DNA from: Pseudomonadota bacterium
GTDB taxonomy: Bacteria; Pseudomonadota; Gammaproteobacteria; Xanthomonadales; Xanthomonadaceae
Assembly (NCBI GenBank): GCA_023438325.1
Contig: JAEXRB010000275.1
Coordinates: 1-9,333, forward strand
DNA length: 9,333 nt
Direction of reading: 5' to 3'
A program made the position numbers and the translations under genes. Positions 1-4,841 of the stretch are shown here, piece after piece. Under the pieces are notes generated by a model. The model made no database searches. It was not told where the DNA came from and saw nothing but the letters and a program-made list of their open reading frames with translations. The first letter of the stretch is position 1. Every line of letters begins with the position of its first letter.

Positions 1-891
1 GCGCAGCGGTTGTTCCAATGGCGCATGGAGGATGGTCGAAACGATGGCAAGCCGATCCATCTGGGGCCGGATCTCCCGGACGTGATCCCGCGTTTCGCCG
101 GCCTGGGCGCGAGCAATGAGATGTTCGTGATTTTTCTGGACGACACCTCGATGGAGGCGCGTCGCGCCGAAGAACTGCCCCTGGCCAATCTGGGGCGGCT
201 TTCGGCCAGCATTGCGCACGAAATCCGCAACCCATTGGCCGCGATCAGTTATTCGGCCCAGTTGCTGGAAGAATCCCCGGATCTTCCGGAGGCCGACAGG
301 CGGCTGGTGGAAATCGTGCTCAACCATTGCCAGCGCATGAACGGCATCATCGAGAACGTGCTCAATCTTTCCCGGCGCGAGCGCTCCCGGCCCGAGTCCA
401 TCGACGTGGCACAGTGGGTGCTGCGCTTCGCCGATGACTACAAAGCCAACCACTACATCGAATCCACCGAACTGCGTGCCGCATCACAGGGCAAGCATCT
501 GAATGCGATGGTCGATCCGCAGCAGCTCGATCAGGTCGTCAGTTGTCTGGTGCAGAATGCGATCAACCACGGGCACCTTCCGGGCGAACCGGCGCGCATC
601 ACCATCGCGGCGCGGCGCTTGAACGAGAGCGGGCCGACGGTGATCGAAGTGCTCGACCGAGGCCCGGGCATCCCGGCCAAGGTGGCTGCGACGATCTTCG
701 AACCGTTTGTCACCACGCATGAGCACGGCACCGGGCTGGGCCTCTACATCGCGCGCCAGTTGTGCGAAGCCAATCAGGCCCGGTTGGAGTATGTGCAGAT
801 GGCGGGCGGAAGCTGCTTCCGCATCACCTTGGCGCATGCGCAGCGTCTGGAGAACCTGCCGGGCGTGCGGCAGTCGGGCATTGCGCGCTGA
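1..891 (+). CDS. pilS: PilS-like sensor histidine kinase, C-terminal part (5' truncated by window edge)
   Basis: Inner-membrane sensor kinase of the PilS/PilR two-component system, which in this family controls type IV pilin transcription. The frame is open to base 1, so the membrane-spanning sensor half lies outside the window; the TTG at base 10 is not a credible start. Visible parts, in order: the end of a PAS-like domain (about bases 1-180); the dimerisation/phosphoacceptor H-box IAHEIRNPLAAISYSAQLLEE, with the phospho-accepting His at 217-219; the N-box QNAINHG at 553-573; the G1 box DRGPGIP from 655; and EPFVTTHEHGTGLGLYIARQ with the G2 glycines from 727. The ending GLYIARQLCEANQARL is typical of PilS rather than of NtrB or other kinases (family knowledge). 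All catalytic ATPase motifs are intact. No pilR follows; the next gene is convergent and 16 bases away, so any partner regulator must be upstream or elsewhere. Kinase identity is near certain; the PilS assignment is strong but rests on the C-terminal half only. Confidence 0.87.
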   Translation, partial: AQRLFQWRMEDGRNDGKPIHLGPDLPDVIPRFAGLGASNEMFVIFLDDTSMEARRAEELPLANLGRLSASIAHEIRNPLAAISYSAQLLEESPDLPEADRRLVEIVLNHCQRMNGIIENVLNLSRRERSRPESIDVAQWVLRFADDYKANHYIESTELRAASQGKHLNAMVDPQQLDQVVSCLVQNAINHGHLPGEPARITIAARRLNESGPTVIEVLDRGPGIPAKVAATIFEPFVTTHEHGTGLGLYIARQLCEANQARLEYVQMAGGSCFRITLAHAQRLENLPGVRQSGIAR

Positions 892-907
892 GGTCGGGTG
901 CGGGGTT

Positions 908-1165
908 TCAACGCGGCAGGCGCGCCTTTTCCACCACCGAATACTCGCCCTCGATCACGTCCGGATCGGCTGGGCGTGCGTGGCCCGGGCGTTCGCCCCG
1001 CAAGGTGAAATACAGTCGGCGCAACGCGAACACGGCCAGTACGACAGATGCCGCCACCAACCCGAAAACGGTGAAGAAACCCAGCAATACCAGCCCGGCC
1101 AAGCCCAGCGCGAGACGCGCAAGCGGGTGGCGGGGCGGTTGCAGGGAAAACATGAAGGGGCGCAT
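908..1165 (-). CDS. Small membrane protein of unknown function (85 aa)
   Basis: I do not recognise a named family. The protein has a short basic N-terminus (MRPFMFSLQPPRHPLAR), a long hydrophobic stretch at about residues 16-48 that could be one long helix or a tight helical hairpin, a basic stop-transfer segment (LRRLYFTLRGER), and a soluble tail with the acidic motif PDVIEGEYSVVEK. The -EGEY-VV- tail resembles small conserved membrane proteins I recall from Xanthomonadales; that is memory, not a search. I chose the ATG at 1165 over the one at 1183. A good Shine-Dalgarno AAGGA lies seven bases before it, whereas 1183 has none, and a likely promoter would place the transcript start near 1188. 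It faces pilS tail to tail and is divergent from the Rieske gene. The hydrophobic profile and matching promoter and ribosome site make it more than a chance frame, but its function is unknown. Confidence 0.72.
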   Translation of the reverse strand: MRPFMFSLQPPRHPLARLALGLAGLVLLGFFTVFGLVAASVVLAVFALRRLYFTLRGERPGHARPADPDVIEGEYSVVEKARLPR

Positions 1166-1171
1166 GGCCGG

Positions 1172-1177
1172 TTCCTT
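1172..1177 (-). promoter_or_regulatory. Ribosome binding site that fixes the small membrane protein start
   Basis: Read on the minus strand this is AAGGAA, followed by CCGGCC and then the ATG at 1165. The spacing of about seven bases from AGGA to ATG is near ideal. The in-frame ATG further upstream at 1183 has no comparable site, so this element decides the start. Confidence 0.6.
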
Positions 1178-1194
1178 TTGCATGGCAGAATCCG

Positions 1195-1223
1195 AGTATC
1201 GGGGTCGTGCGCGACCATCACAA
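1195..1223 (-). promoter_or_regulatory. Probable sigma-70 promoter for the small membrane protein gene
   Basis: On the minus strand TTGTGA (-35, bases 1218-1223) is followed by a spacer of exactly 17 bases and GATACT (-10, bases 1195-1200); each hexamer matches consensus at four of six positions. It would start transcription near 1188, giving a leader of about 22 bases that holds the ribosome binding site. The spacer carries an inverted repeat at 1203-1216. The consistent geometry supports it, but hexamer matches of this quality also arise by chance. Confidence 0.42.
1203..1216. repeat. Inverted repeat in the divergent promoter region
   Basis: GGTCG-TGCG-CGACC is a perfect 5-bp inverted repeat around a 4-base centre. 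It lies wholly inside the -35/-10 spacer of the putative leftward promoter and 25 bases before the Rieske gene start, so it could be an operator acting on one or both genes. It is short, and GC-rich DNA makes such palindromes by chance, so the role is inference. Confidence 0.4.
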
Positions 1224-1240
1224 GTGACCTTTATCCCATC

Positions 1241-1582
1241 ATGAGCTTCATGTTTCTTTCAGCCTTGGACGCGGTGCCCGATGGCGGCGCAGCAGGTTTC
1301 GATATCGATGTCGCTGGTGATGCAGTCGCGCTGGTGGTGTTGCGCACGGGCGGACAGGCGCGTGTTTTCCACAATGTGTGTCCGCATGCCGGACGACGCC
1401 TGGAGATCGCGCCCGGGCGTTTCATCGTGGATGCCGGCATGTTGCTTTGCGCCGCGCACGGCGCCTGTTTCACCATTCCGGCGGGCGATTGCGTGGCCGG
1501 GCCGTGCCGGGGCCAGAGCCTGCGCGAAGTGCCCGCCGAAGTACGTAATGGCGAAATCTGGATGGATTCCTGCCTTTCGTAG
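1241..1582 (+). CDS. Stand-alone Rieske [2Fe-2S] protein (113 aa)
   Basis: A small soluble Rieske iron-sulfur protein, probably an electron carrier or redox subunit in the cytoplasm. The cluster ligands are clear: Cys47-Pro-His49 in NVCPHAG and Cys70-x-x-His73 in CAAHGACF, 20 residues apart. The inner disulfide cysteine of high-potential bc1-type Rieske proteins is absent (CPHAGR instead of CTHLGC), so it resembles the ferredoxin-like or NirD-like class. Cys84 and Cys89 (GDCVAGPC) are extra cysteines after the second ligand pair. There is no signal peptide or membrane anchor. I chose the ATG at 1241, where the domain begins; the frame stays open far upstream through pilS, which is not meaningful. 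The ATG at 1250 is a possible alternative, and neither start has a strong Shine-Dalgarno. It sits 68 bases before prmB. The Rieske fold is very likely; the partner and reaction are unknown. Confidence 0.87.
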   Translation: MSFMFLSALDAVPDGGAAGFDIDVAGDAVALVVLRTGGQARVFHNVCPHAGRRLEIAPGRFIVDAGMLLCAAHGACFTIPAGDCVAGPCRGQSLREVPAEVRNGEIWMDSCLS

Positions 1583-1617
1583 CGAAAAACGGCCCCGAAT
1601 GCCGGCAGGTGGCGGGC

Positions 1618-1623
1618 TATACT
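1618..1623 (+). promoter_or_regulatory. Possible -10 element of a prmB promoter
   Basis: TATACT, preceded by GGGC, matches the sigma-70 -10 consensus at five of six positions and lies 27 bases before the prmB ATG. No good -35 hexamer stands 16-18 bases upstream (the 17-base position reads CCGAAT). Transcription would start near 1630. The element would let the prmB-aroC pair be expressed independently of the Rieske gene. Confidence 0.35.
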
Positions 1624-1650
1624 GCGAAAGTTTCCATCTTGCACCGCACC

Positions 1651-2571
1651 ATGACTGCCGAACTTGCCACGATCATCGACCTCATCCGCTACGGCGCGAG
1701 CCGCTTCGGCGAAGCTGAACTGAGCTTCGGTCACAGCTACGACAACGCTTTGGACGAGGCGACCCAGCTCACCTTGCACGCGCTGCATTTGCCGCATGAT
1801 CTGTCGCCGGTGTACGGCCAGTCGCGCATTACCGCGGCGGAGAAGGCGAAGGTGCTGGCGCTGTTCCAGCGCCGTATCGACGAGCGCATTCCTGCCTGCT
1901 ACCTCACCGGCGAAGCGTGGTTTGCCGGATTGTGCTTCCTGAGTGATCCGCGTGCGCTGGTGCCGCGTTCGCCGATTGCCGAGCTGATCGAGGCCGGCTA
2001 TCAGCCTTGGCTGGGCGAGCGGCCGGTATCGCGCGCACTTGATCTGTGTACCGGTTCGGGCTGCATCGCGATTGCAACCGCGGTGCATCAGCCTGATTGG
2101 CAGGTGGATGCAGTGGATTTGAGCGCCGATGCGTTGGCGTTGGCGCAGAGCAACGTCGAGCGCTTCGAAGTCGGTGGCCGGGTGCGGCTGATCCAGTCGG
2201 ACCTGTTCACCGCACTGGCCGGTGAGCGTTACGACCTGATCATCACCAACCCGCCTTACGTCACCCACGCCGAAACCGATGCGCTGCCGCCCGAATATGC
2301 CTTCGAGCCGGAAATGGGCCTGCGCGCCGGCGACGATGGCCTGGATCTGGCGCTGCGCATCCTGCGCGATTCACCCGACCATCTCACCGATGATGGCGTG
2401 TTGATCTGCGAAGTGGGCGAGAGCGAGCGGGCGCTGGTGGAATTGCTGCCGCAGGTGCCGTTTTCGTGGGTGGAGTTCCGCGTCGGGCAAATGGGGGTGT
2501 TCGTGATCGATCGCTACGATCTGGTTCGCCACCGCGACGCCATCGCCGCGCTCGCGGCCGCGCGCGGCTGA
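1651..2571 (+). CDS. prmB: 50S ribosomal protein L3 N5-glutamine methyltransferase PrmB
   Basis: Uses S-adenosylmethionine to methylate a glutamine of ribosomal protein L3 during 50S assembly in the cytoplasm (family knowledge). 306 residues, normal for PrmB. The N-terminal helical domain (IIDLIRYGASRF at residues 8-19; DNALDEATQL at 31-40) and YLTGEAWFAGLCF (84-96) followed by ALVPRSPIAELI are PrmB signatures that separate it from the release-factor enzyme PrmC. The Rossmann methyltransferase core follows: motif I DLCTGSGCIA (131-140), acidic loop DAVDLS (153-158) and catalytic NPPY (200-203). I chose the ATG at 1651 because the family N-terminus begins there; an in-frame GTG at 1609 would add 14 residues not expected in the family and would overlap the likely -10 element. 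No clear Shine-Dalgarno precedes 1651. It is followed nine bases later by aroC, a pairing also known in Pseudomonas. Confidence 0.95.
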   Translation: MTAELATIIDLIRYGASRFGEAELSFGHSYDNALDEATQLTLHALHLPHDLSPVYGQSRITAAEKAKVLALFQRRIDERIPACYLTGEAWFAGLCFLSDPRALVPRSPIAELIEAGYQPWLGERPVSRALDLCTGSGCIAIATAVHQPDWQVDAVDLSADALALAQSNVERFEVGGRVRLIQSDLFTALAGERYDLIITNPPYVTHAETDALPPEYAFEPEMGLRAGDDGLDLALRILRDSPDHLTDDGVLICEVGESERALVELLPQVPFSWVEFRVGQMGVFVIDRYDLVRHRDAIAALAAARG

Positions 2572-2580
2572 GGGCAGGGC

Positions 2581-3684
2581 ATGGCCGGCAATACCTTCGG
2601 CACGCTGTTCGCCGTCACCACCTTCGGCGAATCCCATGGCCCGGCCATCGGCTGCGTGATCGATGGCTGCCCGCCGGGATTGGCATTGGCGGCAGAAGAT
2701 TTCCGTGCCGATCTGGAGCGCCGCGCCACCGGTCGCTCGCGCCACACCTCGCAGCGGCGCGAGGCCGATGAGGTCGAAATCCTCTCGGGCGTGTATGAAG
2801 GCCGCACCACCGGCACGCCGATCGGCTTGCTGATCCGCAATACCGATCAGCGCAGCAAGGATTACGGCAACATCGCCCAACAGTTCCGCCCGGCGCATGC
2901 CGATTACACCTATTGGCAGAAGTACGGCATCCGCGATCCGCGTGGCGGCGGGCGCAGTTCGGCGCGCGAAACCACGATGCGCGTGGCGGCCGGTGTGGTA
3001 GCGAAGAAATGGCTGGCGCAGCGCGGCATCGTGGTGCGCGGGTTTTTGTCACAGCTCGGCGACATCGTGCCGCATGGCTTTGACTGGGATGTGGTGGAAG
3101 CCAATCCGTTTTTCTGGCCCGATGCGGCGCAGGTTCCCGAACTTGAGGCCTACATGGATGCGTTGCGGAAATCCGGCGATTCGGTCGGTGCGCGCGTGGA
3201 TGTGGTGGCCGAAGGCGTGCCGCCCGGTTTGGGCGAGCCGATCTACGGCAAGCTCGATGCCGAACTGGCCAGTGCGCTGATGAGCATCAATGCGGTCAAA
3301 GGTGTGGAAATCGGCGATGGTTTTGCCTCGGTGGCGCAGCGCGGCACCCGTCATCGCGATGAAATCACCGAAGAAGGCTTCACCTCCAATCACGCCGGCG
3401 GCATCCTCGGCGGCATTTCCAGTGGCCAGCCGCTGCGCTGCTCCATCGCGCTCAAGCCCACCTCCAGCCTGCGCCTGCCGGGCCGTAGCGTGGATGTGGA
3501 GGGTCATGCCGTCGAAGTGATCACGACTGGCCGGCACGATCCCTGCGTGGGCATCCGCGCCACACCGATCGCCGAGGCGATGGTGGCGCTGGTGCTGGTC
3601 GATCAGGTGCTGCGCCATCGAGCCCAATGCGGCGATGTCGGAGAGGTTTCTCCCCGTATCCCGGGTGGTCGCTTCGCGTTTTGA
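2581..3684 (+). CDS. aroC: Chorismate synthase AroC
   Basis: Last step of the shikimate pathway: converts 5-enolpyruvylshikimate 3-phosphate to chorismate, needing reduced FMN, in the cytoplasm. 367 residues, full length. Family signatures are all present: FGESHGPAIG (residues 15-24, His19), RPAHAD (103-108, His106), GGGRSSARETTMRVAAG (122-138), GFTSNHAGGILGGISSGQP (266-284) and TGRHDPCVGIRATPIAEAM (316-334). The two conserved histidines and Asp320 of the active site are therefore intact. The ATG at 2581 has an AGGG ribosome site that overlaps the prmB stop codon, nine bases after prmB ends, so the two genes are almost surely co-transcribed and probably translationally coupled. Chorismate feeds tryptophan synthesis, to which trpF later in the window also contributes. 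Confidence 0.97.
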   Translation: MAGNTFGTLFAVTTFGESHGPAIGCVIDGCPPGLALAAEDFRADLERRATGRSRHTSQRREADEVEILSGVYEGRTTGTPIGLLIRNTDQRSKDYGNIAQQFRPAHADYTYWQKYGIRDPRGGGRSSARETTMRVAAGVVAKKWLAQRGIVVRGFLSQLGDIVPHGFDWDVVEANPFFWPDAAQVPELEAYMDALRKSGDSVGARVDVVAEGVPPGLGEPIYGKLDAELASALMSINAVKGVEIGDGFASVAQRGTRHRDEITEEGFTSNHAGGILGGISSGQPLRCSIALKPTSSLRLPGRSVDVEGHAVEVITTGRHDPCVGIRATPIAEAMVALVLVDQVLRHRAQCGDVGEVSPRIPGGRFAF

Positions 3685-3702
3685 CTCCTCTTTCACCCAT
3701 CC

Positions 3703-3707
3703 AAGGT
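3703..3707 (+). promoter_or_regulatory. Ribosome binding site fixing the asd start
   Basis: AAGGT lies eight bases before the ATG at 3716. It favours this start over in-frame upstream candidates that lie inside aroC. Confidence 0.5.
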
Positions 3708-3715
3708 CATTTCCC

Positions 3716-4744
3716 ATGAGCCAGTCCGATAGGAAATACACCGTTGCCGTTGTCGGCGCCACTGGTGCGGTCGGCGAAACCATGCTCGCCATCCTCGAAG
3801 AGCGGAATTTCCCGGTCGGGAAAATCATCGCGCTGGCGTCCGAGCGTTCGGCTGGCAGCACGGTGACTTTCCGCAACCGCGAAGTGGTGGTGCAGGATCT
3901 GGCGACGTTCGATCCGGCCGGCGTGGATTTCGCGCTGTTCTCCGCCGGCGGGAGCATATCGAAGGAATTTGCCGCCAAATTCGTCGAAAAGGGCGCGATC
4001 GTCATCGACAACAGTTCCGCCTTTCGCTACGACGATGACGTGCCGCTGGTGGTGTCCGAGGTCAATCCGGAAGCGGCACGAAACCCGCCGCGCGGCATCA
4101 TCGCCAACCCCAATTGTTCGACCATGCAGATGCTGGTGGCGCTCGCGCCGATCCATCGTGCCGTGGGCATCGAGCGCATCAATGTGGCGACCTATCAATC
4201 CGTCTCGGGCGGTGGGCGCTCGGCATTGGAGGAGCTGGGGCGGCAGACGGCGGCCATCCTCAACTTCGCCGACCCCTCTCCGTCGCGTTTCCCGGTGCAG
4301 ATCGCCTTCAACCTGATTCCGCAGATCGATGATTTTCTCGACAACGGCTACACCAAGGAAGAAATGAAGCTGGTCTGGGAAACCCGCAAGATTCTTGGCG
4401 ACGATCGCATCCAGGTGAATCCCACGGCGGTGCGAGTGCCGGTGTTTTACGGCCACTCCGAAGCCGTGCACATCGAGACCCGCGAGCCGATCACGGCGGA
4501 TGCTGCCAGGGCATTGCTGGAGAGCGCGCCGGGCGTGGTGGTGGTGGATGAGCGAGTCGCAGGCGGCTGGCCGACACCGGTCACGCATGCATCGGGCACG
4601 GATGCCGTCTACGTGGGTCGCATTCGACAGGACATCTCGCACCCGCGCGGCCTCAACTTGTGGGTGGTAGCCAACAACATTCGCAAAGGCGCGGCATTGA
4701 ATGCTGTACAGATTGCTGAACTATTGGTAAAAACTGCGGCCTAG
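3716..4744 (+). CDS. asd: Aspartate-semialdehyde dehydrogenase
   Basis: NADPH-dependent reduction of aspartyl phosphate to aspartate semialdehyde, the branch point for lysine/diaminopimelate, methionine, threonine and isoleucine. 342 residues. The N-terminal Rossmann motif VVGATGAVGETML (residues 12-24) binds NADP; the catalytic Cys134 lies in NPNCST; SGGGRSALEEL (164-174) and the active-site His247 in RVPVFYGHSEAVHIE complete the active site. The C-terminus LWVVANNIRKGAALNAVQIAE is typical of the family. The compact length and motif spacing place it in the shorter subgroup (like Pseudomonas and Gram-positive enzymes) rather than the longer enterobacterial form; that subgroup call is inference. 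The start at 3716 is supported by its ribosome site; the frame is open further upstream only within aroC. It follows aroC by 31 bases, probably in the same transcript. Confidence 0.96.
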   Translation: MSQSDRKYTVAVVGATGAVGETMLAILEERNFPVGKIIALASERSAGSTVTFRNREVVVQDLATFDPAGVDFALFSAGGSISKEFAAKFVEKGAIVIDNSSAFRYDDDVPLVVSEVNPEAARNPPRGIIANPNCSTMQMLVALAPIHRAVGIERINVATYQSVSGGGRSALEELGRQTAAILNFADPSPSRFPVQIAFNLIPQIDDFLDNGYTKEEMKLVWETRKILGDDRIQVNPTAVRVPVFYGHSEAVHIETREPITADAARALLESAPGVVVVDERVAGGWPTPVTHASGTDAVYVGRIRQDISHPRGLNLWVVANNIRKGAALNAVQIAELLVKTAA

Positions 4745-4826
4745 TCTAAAGTTAGCACCGCGTTATCAAGTCGTTTCTAGGATTCAGGGGGAAGCGACGG
4801 GCGCGTAACGATATGCACGACTCTCT

Positions 4827-4834
4827 AGGGGAAG
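4827..4834 (+). promoter_or_regulatory. Ribosome binding site of fimV
   Basis: AGGGGAAG ends seven bases before the ATG at 4842 and is the strongest Shine-Dalgarno in the window. It also lies inside a 10-codon frame (4813-4845) whose stop overlaps the fimV start. Confidence 0.55.
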
Positions 4835-4841
4835 CCTCCAG

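Noticed and set aside
707..1240. Upstream extension of the Rieske reading frame through the end of pilS
   Set aside because: The extension overlaps pilS and the small membrane gene and is Arg/Ser-rich noise; the Rieske fold begins at the 1241 ATG.
1231..2268. A 345-codon minus-strand frame across the Rieske gene and prmB
   Set aside because: Antisense to two well-supported genes, low-complexity Arg/Gln-rich translation, no family motif.
3049..4642. Long minus-strand frames (3049-4011 and 3707-4642) opposite aroC and asd
   Set aside because: Both are antisense to complete, motif-rich enzymes and encode no recognisable domain.
4745..4841. A fimV promoter in the asd-fimV gap
   Set aside because: TAGGAT at 4778-4783 resembles a -10, but the nearest -35-like TTAGCA (4752-4757) is 20 bases away, and no sigma-54 element is seen. 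Not good enough to annotate.
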